From assembly GCA_946478975.1 (NCBI GenBank), contig CAMLEO010000030.1, forward strand, positions 1 to 37,627: 37,627 bases of DNA, given 5' to 3'. Within the stretch, counting starts at the first letter, position 1; the number at the start of each line of letters is the position of its first letter. Origin of the DNA: an uncultured Steroidobacter sp. (GTDB lineage: Bacteria; Pseudomonadota; Gammaproteobacteria; Steroidobacterales; Steroidobacteraceae). Under the pieces are notes generated by a model. That model searched no databases, was not told the origin of the DNA, and worked only from the letters and a program-made list of their open reading frames with translations. Position numbers and translations under genes: made by a program. Shown piece by piece: positions 16,073 to 24,799 of this stretch.

Positions 16073-19000
16073 ATGCATCGACTGCTAGAGCAGCAGATCA
16101 AGGAAGCGACGCGGCCAGACGGTGAGCTGGACCTCGGCAAGCTGCTGGCAGCAGTCAGCGGTTGTTATATCCGCACGGACGAGGAGCGCCGGGGCATCGT
16201 GCGCTCGATGCAGCTCATGTCGGATGAAGCCACCGCGCTCACCCGCGAGCTGCGCGAAAGCACCGCCAGTCAGCTGCAAGCGGTGCTCGACCACGTCAAA
16301 GACGTGATCATGACCGTCGACGATGCCGGCCACATCGCGTCCATCAATGCCACGGGCCAGCGCGTGTTCGGACACGCCGAAGCCGACGCCATCGGCCGCC
16401 CGCTGAGTTTCCTGTTGCCGCAGCTGGCATCGAAACAATCCATTCCCGCCGAGCTGGAACATCTCGCGGCTCGCCTCGATGACACCCAAGTCGATTTAGC
16501 TCCGCACGAAACATTCGGCTTGCGCAGCGACGGCGCGCAGTTCTCGGCCGAGATCGCTGTCAGCAAGACGCGCATGAATCGGCGCGACGTGTTCGTTGTT
16601 TGTTTGCGTGACACCAGCGATCGCAAGATGGCCGAAGCGGCCTTGCGAGACAGCGAAGCCCGCTACCGCACGCTGGTCGAGCACGCGCCGGAGATCATCG
16701 TCGTGGTCGATCTCGACGAGAATCGCCTGATCGATCTCAACGAAAACGCGGTGCGCTTTTTCAAGATGGAGCGCGAGACTCTGCTCAAGAGCAGCGTCGA
16801 CGCGTTGTGTCCGCCGCATCAGCCGGATGGATCGTTGTCCTCACACGCGAATCGCGCGCAGTTCGATCGCACCATGGCGGGCGAGGCGCCGGTGCTCGAA
16901 TGGTTGTTCCGGGACAGCTTCGGCAACGATATTCCCTGTGAAGTGCGCTGGGTGCGCCTGCAGTCGCACGGTCGCCGGCTGATTCGCGGCAGCATCACCG
17001 ACATCACTGAGCGTAAGCGCTCTGAATTGCTGGCAGCGGGCGAGCGTCGTGTGTTCGAGCGCCTGGCCGCAAACGTCGATCTGAAAATCACGCTGCAAGC
17101 GATTACTGACGTAGTCGAACGTGTCGCGCTGGATTCCGTCTGTGCCATTCGCATGCTGGACGCGGCGGGCAAACATCTCACGTTGTGCTCGGGCCCGAGA
17201 TTGCCGGCGGTGTATGCGCAAGCGATGGAAGGCATCGCGATCGCCGCTCGCAACGGCTCGTGCGCAGCTGCGGTGTATTTGCAGCGGCAGGTGATCGTTG
17301 CCGACATCGCCCGCGACGCCTTGTGGGAAAACACTCGCGAGTCCGTGCTTGCCGCTGGATTGCGCAGTTGCTGGTCCACGCTGATTCATTCTTCCGACGG
17401 TCGCATCCTCGGCACGCTGGCTTTGTATTTCCGCACGCCGCGCAGTCCGCTGCGACGTGACTTCGAGCTCATGGCGCGCATGACGCAGCTCGCCGGCATC
17501 GCAATCGAACGGCGCTTCGCCGAGAACGCGCTGCGCGAGAGCGAAGCCCGCTATCGCCGTTTGTTCGACAACGTCATGGAAGGCGTCTACAGCTCGACCA
17601 GCGACGGTCGTTTCTTGTCGGTGAATCCCGCGTTGGCACGAATGGTCGGTTATTCCACGCCGGCTGAGCTGCTCGCGCTGTCGCCGCACGCGATGTATCA
17701 CGATCAAACCGAACGTGCGTCCATCATTGCCGCTCTGGAACGGGACGGCGAGGTGAGAAACGCCGAGTTCCAGATGCATCGCGTGGACGGCACGATCCTG
17801 ACGGTGATCGAAAATGCCCGCGCCGTGCGCGACAACAGCGGTCAGCTGGTCGGCTACGAAGGCACGATTTCGGATATCAGCGAACGCAAGCGGGCCGAGA
17901 CCGCGGTGTTCGAGGAAAAGGAAAAAGCGCAGGTCACGTTGCAGTCCATCGGCGATGCCGTGATCACGACGGACGCGAGCGGCTGCATCGAATATCTCAA
18001 CCCGGTTGCCGAAACGCTGACCGGCTGGGAATCGCACGAAGCGAAGGGCAAACGCCTGCGCGATGTTTTCAACATTCTCAACGAGACCACCCGCGAGTCG
18101 TTGGAAGATCCGGTGACTCGCTCGTTGCGCGAAGGGCGGGTCATTGCGGTTGCCGATCAAACGGTGCTGGTGAATCGCCGCGGCCAGGAGATCGCGATCC
18201 AGGATTCGGCCGCGCCGATTCGCGACCGCTCCGGCAAGATCATCGGCGTCGTCATGGTATTCCATGACGTCAGCAAGGAACGTCGACTGCGCCGCGCGCT
18301 CGCTTATCAGGCCAGCCACGACGCGCTGACCGGATTGATCAATCGTCGCGAGTTCGAGAACCGGCTCAACGAAGCATTGCTCACAGCGCGTGCCGACGAA
18401 GGCACGACGCATTGTTTGCTGTATCTCGATCTCGATCAGTTCAAGCTGGTCAACGACACCTGCGGTCACCAGGCGGGCGATCGATTGCTGAAGCAGATCA
18501 CCGGTTTGCTCCAGACGCGCATACGAACGAGCGACACCATCGCGCGCCTGGGCGGTGATGAATTCGGTTTGTTGCTTCAGGACTGCACCGCCGAGCGCGC
18601 GGCGAAGATTGCCGATAACTTGCGCCAGGCGATTCGCGAGTTCCGCTTCGAATGGGAAGACGGTGCGATGAATGTCGGTGTGAGCATCGGCATCGTCGAG
18701 ATCAACAGCACCAGCGAAAGCATCGCGAGCGTGATGAGCGCGGCGGACGTGGCCTGCTACGCGGCCAAGGATTCCGGGCGCAATCGCGTCCATATGTATC
18801 AGTACAGCTCGGCCCCGGAGCGGCATCGAGAGATGCAGTGGGTGTCGCGCCTGACGCGGGCATGCGAAGAGAATCGGCTCGAGCTTTATTACCAGCCAAT
18901 CGTGCCGATCGGGACCACGCGCGACACGCGAGGACATTACGAGCTGCTGCTACGGATGCGGAACGAGCATGGCGAGCTGGTCCAGCCGGCGGAGTTCATT

Positions 19001-19633
19001 CCGGCGGCGGAACGTTACAACGTCATGTCGATGATCGATCGCTGGGTCGTGAGCCAGGCGCTCGGAGCGCTCGCGCACTATCGAACTGACGGCGATCCGC
19101 GGCACGGCTACACACTGTCGATCAACTTGTCCGGCACTTCATTGAACGACGATCGTTTCCTGGAGTTCCTGATCAACGAGCTGCAGACGTATGACTTGAG
19201 CCCGGGCGCGGTGTGCTTCGAGATCACCGAGACTGCGGCGATTTCCAACTTGGCGAACGTCGTGCACTTCATGCGCGAATTCCGCGCGCGAGGTTGTTTG
19301 TTCTCGCTCGACGACTTCGGCAGCGGCCTGTCGTCGTTCATGTATTTGAAGAACCTGCCGGTCGATTATCTGAAGATCGACGGCTCGTTCATCCAGAACG
19401 TGACCACCGACCATGTCGATCGCAGCATGGTGGAGGCGATCACCCAGATCGGCCGCGCCATGGGATTGAAGACCGTCGCCGAGCGGGTCGAGAGCGCCGA
19501 AGTGCTGAGGTGCCTCGCGGATATCGGTGTCGAGTATGCGCAGGGTTTCTACATCGCCAAACCCGAATCCATCGAGGCACTCAGCCGGATCACGCGCACG
19601 CAGCCTCAATTGAGGCTGGTGCACTCAGCCTGA
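16073..19633 (+). CDS. Multi-sensor PAS/GAF diguanylate cyclase-phosphodiesterase (GGDEF-EAL)
   Basis: The 1186-residue protein has no obvious transmembrane segment. Domain order by eye is: helical start, PAS (about 67-185), PAS (190-320), GAF (325-475), PAS (485-615), PAS (615-740), GGDEF (745-905), EAL (925-1170). The cyclase site GGDEF (827-831) is intact, and RTSD five residues before it is a product-inhibition I-site. The phosphodiesterase site reads ELLLR (E957), an accepted EAL variant. SINLSG, EITET, LDDFGSG, YLKIDGSF, VAERVE and YAQGFYIAKP retain the metal and catalytic residues, so both activities are possible. It should make and/or degrade cyclic di-GMP in response to ligands bound by its sensor domains. 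The start is ATG 16073, preceded by GGGGTGG. Its stop directly abuts the stop of the next gene. Confidence 0.9.
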   Translation: MHRLLEQQIKEATRPDGELDLGKLLAAVSGCYIRTDEERRGIVRSMQLMSDEATALTRELRESTASQLQAVLDHVKDVIMTVDDAGHIASINATGQRVFGHAEADAIGRPLSFLLPQLASKQSIPAELEHLAARLDDTQVDLAPHETFGLRSDGAQFSAEIAVSKTRMNRRDVFVVCLRDTSDRKMAEAALRDSEARYRTLVEHAPEIIVVVDLDENRLIDLNENAVRFFKMERETLLKSSVDALCPPHQPDGSLSSHANRAQFDRTMAGEAPVLEWLFRDSFGNDIPCEVRWVRLQSHGRRLIRGSITDITERKRSELLAAGERRVFERLAANVDLKITLQAITDVVERVALDSVCAIRMLDAAGKHLTLCSGPRLPAVYAQAMEGIAIAARNGSCAAAVYLQRQVIVADIARDALWENTRESVLAAGLRSCWSTLIHSSDGRILGTLALYFRTPRSPLRRDFELMARMTQLAGIAIERRFAENALRESEARYRRLFDNVMEGVYSSTSDGRFLSVNPALARMVGYSTPAELLALSPHAMYHDQTERASIIAALERDGEVRNAEFQMHRVDGTILTVIENARAVRDNSGQLVGYEGTISDISERKRAETAVFEEKEKAQVTLQSIGDAVITTDASGCIEYLNPVAETLTGWESHEAKGKRLRDVFNILNETTRESLEDPVTRSLREGRVIAVADQTVLVNRRGQEIAIQDSAAPIRDRSGKIIGVVMVFHDVSKERRLRRALAYQASHDALTGLINRREFENRLNEALLTARADEGTTHCLLYLDLDQFKLVNDTCGHQAGDRLLKQITGLLQTRIRTSDTIARLGGDEFGLLLQDCTAERAAKIADNLRQAIREFRFEWEDGAMNVGVSIGIVEINSTSESIASVMSAADVACYAAKDSGRNRVHMYQYSSAPERHREMQWVSRLTRACEENRLELYYQPIVPIGTTRDTRGHYELLLRMRNEHGELVQPAEFIPAAERYNVMSMIDRWVVSQALGALAHYRTDGDPRHGYTLSINLSGTSLNDDRFLEFLINELQTYDLSPGAVCFEITETAAISNLANVVHFMREFRARGCLFSLDDFGSGLSSFMYLKNLPVDYLKIDGSFIQNVTTDHVDRSMVEAITQIGRAMGLKTVAERVESAEVLRCLADIGVEYAQGFYIAKPESIEALSRITRTQPQLRLVHSA

Positions 19634-21097
19634 TCAGGGCGCAGGCGCCGTGCCGAACTCATCGGCACCGAGATCTATCGTTCCTTCGATGCGCGCCTCG
19701 CCGTTGATGTCCACTTTGCCGCTCACGGGAATGTCGCCATTGGGCGGGAAATAAACATCCCAGATCGTCGACGTCCAGGTCGTGACATCGGCAGCGACCG
19801 CGCCCGCATCGATTGCCGGCGATGAGCTTTGGATGTGCAGATTTCCCGTGGTGGGGGCGACGTATTTCGGATCGGCGACCACCTTCGTGCCCGGCAGTCC
19901 GGACGACGACGAGCTGGTGCCCCACCAAAGGTTCTTGCCCCACACGTTGCCAGTGTGGCCGCTGCCGCTGTTCTCGTAACTTTCGCCGGCGCTGGCTTCG
20001 CCGAAGAAAATGTTGTTGGCGAAGCGGCTGTCCTTCACCTTGTACTGGAACAGGATCTCGGTGCCCCAGCCTTTGTTCTTGTAGAACGAGTTGTTGTAAA
20101 CGTAAATGCGGCGCGCCTCGCCGGTATTGGACGCATAGCCGCCGAGCGAAACGCCGACCTCGCGATTGTTGTACACGAAGTTGTTCATCATGATGATGTC
20201 TTCGGACGCCTTGCCGGAGTGCTCGCTTGCGAACTCGAAGCCGAGGTCGTTGCCGGTGGAGACGTTGCGCTCGAACACCAGGTACTGTCCGCCGTCCACG
20301 TAGAAGCCGCCGGCCGAGCCTTCGCCGCCGTACCACGGATTGCTGGAGCTGGTGTTGTTCTTGGAGGTGTTGCCGCGAATGATGCCATTGCGCACCCGAT
20401 CGTTCGCGCCGCAGCCGCTGCACTCACCTTCGTAGCCGATGAAGTCGAAGCCGATGTTGTTGTTGTCGTGCGCGTAGTTGTTCAACAGCGCGAAGCGATC
20501 GACGTTGCCGTTGATCACGACCGCCTCGCTGGCTTCGAGCACGTTGTTATAAACCTCGTTGCCGCTCAACAGCACATCGGTGAGGCCCGAAGAGCTGGTG
20601 CCGTAGACCGCGATGCCGTGAGCGCCAGCAGCGCACGGATCCTTGCAGGTGCTGGTGTTCTTGATGTCGTGGACTTTGTTGTTGACGATCTGCAGTTGCG
20701 AGCCGAATCCCTGCACCAGCAGGCCGACCGGCGTGTTCGACGTGCCGTTGTGAGTGAAGTTGCGAATCTCGAAGCCTTCCACGCGGATATACGTCGAGTT
20801 CGTGATTGTGATCAGGCCCTGTCGGCCGCTCGGCGCGAGCCCGGTGCCGTCGATGATGGCGCCGGCATCGGCTTTCAATGTGATGAATGCGTTGGCAAGG
20901 CCGTTCTTGCCCGAGATCGAAACCTTTTGAGTGTACGTGCCGGCGCGCACCTGCACGGTGTCGCCTGCGACGGCTTGATTGACGGCGTTTTGAATCGAAT
21001 CGCCTGGGTTGACGACGATTGTTTGCTGAGCCTGTGCGCTCAGTGCAGCGAATCCGAGGAGCCACGGCAAAGCCAGCGAACGGGACGGTCGCTTCAT
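19634..21097 (-). CDS. Secreted right-handed beta-helix protein (pectate-lyase-like)
   Basis: The 487-residue exported protein has a signal peptide (MKRPSRSLALPWLLGFAALS, cleaved after AQA). A parallel beta-helix follows, built of short Asn/Gly-rich turns such as LLNNYAHDNNNIGFDFIGY, MMNNFVYNNREVGVSLGG and RIYVYNNSFYKNKGWG. The C-terminus (SPAIDAGA ... IDLGADEFG) resembles the choice-of-anchor-Q type end of many secreted beta-helix proteins. The fold and the opening VNPGDSIQNAVNQAVAGDTV fit polysaccharide lyases (PL9/PL31-like), but I cannot assign catalytic residues. A pectin- or alginate-type substrate is only inference. The start is supported by GAGGTG eight bases before the ATG. The gene is divergent from the oxygenase gene across a region with repeated CTTTCG motifs. 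Confidence 0.75.
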   Translation of the reverse strand: MKRPSRSLALPWLLGFAALSAQAQQTIVVNPGDSIQNAVNQAVAGDTVQVRAGTYTQKVSISGKNGLANAFITLKADAGAIIDGTGLAPSGRQGLITITNSTYIRVEGFEIRNFTHNGTSNTPVGLLVQGFGSQLQIVNNKVHDIKNTSTCKDPCAAGAHGIAVYGTSSSGLTDVLLSGNEVYNNVLEASEAVVINGNVDRFALLNNYAHDNNNIGFDFIGYEGECSGCGANDRVRNGIIRGNTSKNNTSSSNPWYGGEGSAGGFYVDGGQYLVFERNVSTGNDLGFEFASEHSGKASEDIIMMNNFVYNNREVGVSLGGYASNTGEARRIYVYNNSFYKNKGWGTEILFQYKVKDSRFANNIFFGEASAGESYENSGSGHTGNVWGKNLWWGTSSSSSGLPGTKVVADPKYVAPTTGNLHIQSSSPAIDAGAVAADVTTWTSTIWDVYFPPNGDIPVSGKVDINGEARIEGTIDLGADEFGTAPAP

Positions 21098-21217
21098 GAT
21101 GATCACCTCACGCTTGGGAGAAAGAGCGGCGGAGGGCATCACACACATCCTTGTGGGGCATGGGTCATGACGTACTCCGTATGACTTGGACCAACGGCGG
21201 CCATCCTACGGAAGTCG

Positions 21218-21290
21218 ATTCGAAAGCACAAGAAAGTTTCAGGTACTTTCGAATTTACGAAATGGCTTTCGATATTGTTTGAAGCGAAAG
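21218..21290. promoter_or_regulatory. Cluster of CGAAAG/CTTTCG half-sites in a divergent promoter region
   Basis: ATTCGAAAG (21218-21226) and CTTTCGAAT (21246-21254) form a perfect 9-bp inverted repeat. CTTTCG (21266-21271) and CGAAAG (21285-21290) form a second, and GAAAGTTTC (21232-21240) is a small palindrome between. Half-site centres are 25, 20 and 19 bp apart, near two helical turns. Likely operators of an unidentified regulator acting on the beta-helix gene, the oxygenase gene, or both. Confidence 0.45.
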
Positions 21291-21377
21291 TCGTGGCTTG
21301 GGTCGCAAGAGCCGGAGCGTGCTCGCGGCGTTGTTCGCCTAAGGTGGCGTCGTGTCGTAGCTGGTTGGGAAGAACGA

Positions 21378-22076
21378 ATGATTCGAGTCGATGCTCTGGA
21401 TTGGAAACAGATCGCAGCCGATCTGGATGCGCGTGGTCATGCGGTGATCGAACGTTTGCTCACGCCGGCGCAATGCCAGGCGCTCGCGGCGCTGTATGCA
21501 TCGGAAAAGTTATTTCGCAGCCGTGTCGTGATGAGTCGGCACGGCTTCGGGCGCGGCGAATATCAATATTTCAATTATCCGTTGCCCGACGTGGTCGCGA
21601 AGCTGCGCAGCGACGCGTACCCGCATCTCGTGCCGATCGCCAATCGCTGGAACGAGCTCATGAACAGTGAGATTCGTTTTCCAGCCGGGCACGCGGAGTT
21701 CATCGAGCGTTGTCATGCGGCCGGGCAGAAGCGGCCGACGCCACTGCTGTTGCAGTACGCCGCGGACGACTACAACTGTTTGCATCAAGATCTGTACGGC
21801 GAGCAGGTGTTCCCGCTGCAGCTGACAGTGCTGCTGTCATCGCCGCAGGAAGATTTCACTGGCGGCGAATTCGTGCTGACAGAACAGCGGCCGCGCATGC
21901 AGTCACGTGCTGAAGTGGTGCCGCTGACGCAAGGAGATGCAGTCGTATTTGCCGTTCACCATCGACCGGTGCACGGCACGCGCGGTGTTTATCGCGTGAA
22001 CATGAGGCACGGTGTGAGTCGGCTGCGATCTGGCCGACGTCACACGTTAGGAGTGATCTTTCACGATGCGACGTGA
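21378..22076 (+). CDS. 2OG-Fe(II) oxygenase, Oxygenase-NA (PF09859 / COG3826) family
   Basis: The 232-residue protein follows the COG3826 pattern along its whole length: FRSRVVMSRHGFGRGEYQYF, HAAGQKRPTPLLLQY, LHQDLYGEQVFPLQ, DFTGGEFVLTEQRPRMQSRA and RHGVSRLRSGRRHTLGVIFH. The iron site starts with H136 and D138 (HQD). The second histidine is probably H211 (RHG), because H199 in RPVHGTRG is, as I recall, usually Gln in the family. The family is described as distantly AlkB-like, but its substrate is not known. The ATG at 21378 with GGGAAG at 21367-21372 was chosen; the upstream in-frame extension lacks conserved text. The last 16 bases overlap the end of a convergent gene. Confidence 0.85.
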   Translation: MIRVDALDWKQIAADLDARGHAVIERLLTPAQCQALAALYASEKLFRSRVVMSRHGFGRGEYQYFNYPLPDVVAKLRSDAYPHLVPIANRWNELMNSEIRFPAGHAEFIERCHAAGQKRPTPLLLQYAADDYNCLHQDLYGEQVFPLQLTVLLSSPQEDFTGGEFVLTEQRPRMQSRAEVVPLTQGDAVVFAVHHRPVHGTRGVYRVNMRHGVSRLRSGRRHTLGVIFHDAT

Positions 22077-22735
22077 GGTTCGGGACGACGATTCACATCG
22101 CGCAGCGTGATTTTGGCGAGGTTCGATTCGACATCGTCACCGGCGTCTCGGGCAATGGCGACCAGCAAACGAACCGCGTCGGAAGGTTGTTCACCGCTCA
22201 CCAGCGCGACTTTCAATTTGTGATGTTCGAACGTCGCGCGCAGACCCTCGGCAGCGATGCGTAACGGCGTGTTGTCCCCACCCGAGCGTTTCATGCCGGC
22301 GATCGTTTCATCGGCAGCCTGAGCGGCGCGCACCAGCCATTCCATGGTCTGAACGCTTTGCGGCCGCGCGAGCACCGGTGAACCGAAGAGCTTGGTGCCG
22401 ATCGCGTCGAAGGCTTTGCGCTCGTTCGCCGACGGCTTGCCGCTGTTCGCTTCCTTCAGCCACTCGGCCAGCGCGCTGGCGTGCTTCTGGAAATTTCGCA
22501 GCGACTGGCGCAATTCAGCCTGCGCATCGCCGGACGCGAGCGCGTGCTCGCGACGATAACGATTGGCCAGGCCCGCGACGTGCTCGACGAATTCATCCGC
22601 ATCCTTGATCTCGCGGGCGACCGTTTCGAGCCGCTTGCCGATCTTGATGGTGGCCTTCGGCGGCGCGTTGCGCTCGCGTGCGGAGGCGAGGGCGGGCTTG
22701 CGGACCTTGGACTTGGCGGATGATTTGGCGGGCAT
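22061..22735 (-). CDS. Hypothetical helical protein
   Basis: The 224-residue protein has a very basic, low-complexity N-terminus (MPAKSSAKSKVRKPALASAR), then a mostly helical body (about 40-215) with charged amphipathic stretches and no cysteine, signal peptide or membrane segment. I do not recognise the family. The basic start could bind nucleic acid, but that is a guess. It lies 55 bp downstream of the DUF1348 gene in the same direction, so it may be the last gene of the receptor/halogenase operon. Its end overlaps the convergent oxygenase gene by 16 bases. No Shine-Dalgarno sequence is seen before the ATG. Confidence 0.6.
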   Translation of the reverse strand: MPAKSSAKSKVRKPALASARERNAPPKATIKIGKRLETVAREIKDADEFVEHVAGLANRYRREHALASGDAQAELRQSLRNFQKHASALAEWLKEANSGKPSANERKAFDAIGTKLFGSPVLARPQSVQTMEWLVRAAQAADETIAGMKRSGGDNTPLRIAAEGLRATFEHHKLKVALVSGEQPSDAVRLLVAIARDAGDDVESNLAKITLRDVNRRPEPHVAS

Positions 22736-22790
22736 GGCGGCGCGGACCGGATGGCAAAGGCGCCTATTCTGCAGCCCCGGCCGCCGATGC

Positions 22791-23264
22791 TCAAAGTCCC
22801 AGTTCGCTCAACCCCGGATGGTCCGCCGGGCGCGGCTTGGAGCGGTCCCAGTGATACTTGCGGTCGGCGTCCTTGATCGGCACGTCGTTGATGCTGGCAT
22901 AGCGGAAGCGCATCAGGCCGTGCTCATCGAACTCCCAGTTCTCGTTGCCGTACGAGCGGTACCAGTTGTTGGAATCGTCGTGCCACTCGTACGCAAAGCG
23001 CACGGCAATGCGGTTGTCGGCGAATGCCCAGAGCTCCTTGATCAGTCGATAGTCGAGCTCCTTCTGCCATTTGCGGGTCAGGAACTCGACGATCTGCGCC
23101 CGGCCGCGCAGGAATTCGGCCCGGTTGCGCCAGTAACTGTCCTGCGTGTAGGCCAGCGACACCCGAACCGGGTCGCGTGTGTTCCAGCCATCTTCCGCGG
23201 CGCGAACTTTCTGGATCGCAGTCTCGCGGGTGAACGGCGGCAAAGGCGGGCGATTCTCGGACAT
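22791..23264 (-). CDS. NTF2-like DUF1348 protein
   Basis: The 157-residue protein is a small NTF2/SnoaL-fold protein of the DUF1348 type, recognised from [67 protein letters not shown] and [14 protein letters not shown]. Length equals the family norm (about 150-160). Proteins of this fold form cone-shaped pockets and serve as isomerases, hydrolases or binding proteins, but DUF1348 members have no established reaction. The start is supported by AGGAG seven bases before the ATG. It follows the tryptophan halogenase gene by only 20 bp, so the two are probably translated from one mRNA. Confidence 0.85.
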   Translation of the reverse strand: MSENRPPLPPFTRETAIQKVRAAEDGWNTRDPVRVSLAYTQDSYWRNRAEFLRGRAQIVEFLTRKWQKELDYRLIKELWAFADNRIAVRFAYEWHDDSNNWYRSYGNENWEFDEHGLMRFRYASINDVPIKDADRKYHWDRSKPRPADHPGLSELGL

Positions 23265-23284
23265 GACTCGCTCCTGTGTGGACC

Positions 23285-24784
23285 TCAGGCGCTGATCTTA
23301 CAAAACGAGTTGATGAACTCCTGGTGCTTCGGCAGCTTCGCAACGATCTGGCTCACCTGGCTGCGCAATCCGGCGAGCACCTGGCTCAGCTCGTGATCCT
23401 TCATGGTGCGTGCGGACGGATGATAACTCTTCGGCACGATGCCCTGGCCCAGCAACACCTGGATCCAGGAGTCGACGCGGAACAGCTCGCCCTCGGCCTG
23501 GTACGCATGAGCGCCTTCCTTGAACAGCTCGATGCGCCGCGCGAGCGTTTCGGGAATGTCCATGTCCTTGCAGTAGCGCCAGAACGGCGTGTCGTCGCGA
23601 TCGGTCGTGTGGTAGTGCAGGATGATGAAATCGCGCACCTTCTCCAGCTCCGCGCGCGACTCGTCGTTGAATTGATCGACGAACACCGGCTGCACGCCAT
23701 CGAAAGGAAACATCTGCATCAGCCGCGTGACCGCGGTGATGATCATGTGAATGCTGGTCGATTCCAGCGGCTCGACGAAGCCGCTCGCCAGTCCCATCGC
23801 GACCACGTTCTTGTTCCAGGTCTTGCGTCGTCGTCCGGCGCGGAATTTGAGCGTGAGTGGCGGGCGCAGCGGCCGGCCGCTCACGGCTTGCAGCAAACGT
23901 TCCCGGGCGTCGTCTTCCGACATATAACGGCTGCAATAAACAAATCCGTTGCCCATGCGATGCTGCAACGGAATCTGCCAGCGCCAGCCGGCTTCGTGCG
24001 CGATCGCCATCGTGTACGGATGGGGCGGGGCGGTGGATTCGGTCTGCACGGCGATGGCGGCGTCGCACGGCAGCCAGTGCAGCCAGTCTTCGAAGCCGGT
24101 GTGCAATGTTTGTTCGATCAGCAGGCCGCGGAAGCCGGTGCAGTCGATGAACAGATCGCCGGGAATCACCTGGCCCGATTCGAGCGTCAGCGACTCGATG
24201 AAGCCGGTGGTCGAGTGCTGCTGCACCGAGCGAATCTTGCCTTCGACGCGCTTGACGCCGAAGCGCTCGGAGAACGTGCGCAGGAATCTTGCGTACGCAG
24301 TCGCGTCGACCTGGTACGCGTAATTCATATCCGGTGTCGCGGCGAATTTTCCTTCCCTGGCGGCGAGCCACTCGACGCAATATTCGCCGAGCTCCGCATT
24401 CATGCCGCGGCGAAGGCCGTGCAGCCAGAAGTGATGGAACTCGCACAGCCAGGTCGGCTTGCCGTGGCGTCCGAACGGATGGATGTAACGATCGCCGATC
24501 TGGCCCCAGTTCTCGAACCAGATGCCCAGCTTGAACGTGGCTGAGACCGCCCGCATGAATTCCTGCTCATCGATGCCGAGCAGCTGATTGAAGATGCGGA
24601 TCGGCGGCACGGTCGATTCGCCGACGCCGATGGTGCCGATCTCTTCCGACTCGACCAATGTGATATCGAGCAGCGGTCCCAGCTGCTTCGACAGCGCCGC
24701 GGCCGCGATCCAACCGGCTGTGCCGCCGCCGGCAATGACGACTCTACGCACCTGACTGGTGCTCATGTGGGCGCTGCTATTCAT
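23285..24784 (-). CDS. Flavin-dependent tryptophan halogenase family protein
   Basis: The 499-residue cytoplasmic enzyme is a PrnA/RebH-type halogenase, which uses FADH2, oxygen and halide to make hypohalous acid that a lysine passes to an aromatic substrate. Seen are the FAD-binding [10 protein letters not shown] (19-28), [10 protein letters not shown], the catalytic-lysine region [11 protein letters not shown] (K85), the halogenase signature GWRWQIP (266-272) and PLESTSI (E341, equivalent to the catalytic Glu of PrnA). It is therefore probably active, but no tryptophan-specific pathway genes lie nearby. The start ATG has GGAG five bases upstream; an internal ATG at 24766 is possible. It lies 15 bp after the cupin-like gene in the TonB-receptor operon. 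It needs a flavin reductase, and none is visible in the window. Confidence 0.92.
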   Translation of the reverse strand: MNSSAHMSTSQVRRVVIAGGGTAGWIAAAALSKQLGPLLDITLVESEEIGTIGVGESTVPPIRIFNQLLGIDEQEFMRAVSATFKLGIWFENWGQIGDRYIHPFGRHGKPTWLCEFHHFWLHGLRRGMNAELGEYCVEWLAAREGKFAATPDMNYAYQVDATAYARFLRTFSERFGVKRVEGKIRSVQQHSTTGFIESLTLESGQVIPGDLFIDCTGFRGLLIEQTLHTGFEDWLHWLPCDAAIAVQTESTAPPHPYTMAIAHEAGWRWQIPLQHRMGNGFVYCSRYMSEDDARERLLQAVSGRPLRPPLTLKFRAGRRRKTWNKNVVAMGLASGFVEPLESTSIHMIITAVTRLMQMFPFDGVQPVFVDQFNDESRAELEKVRDFIILHYHTTDRDDTPFWRYCKDMDIPETLARRIELFKEGAHAYQAEGELFRVDSWIQVLLGQGIVPKSYHPSARTMKDHELSQVLAGLRSQVSQIVAKLPKHQEFINSFCKISA

Positions 24785-24799
24785 AGTCGCTCCGCGACT

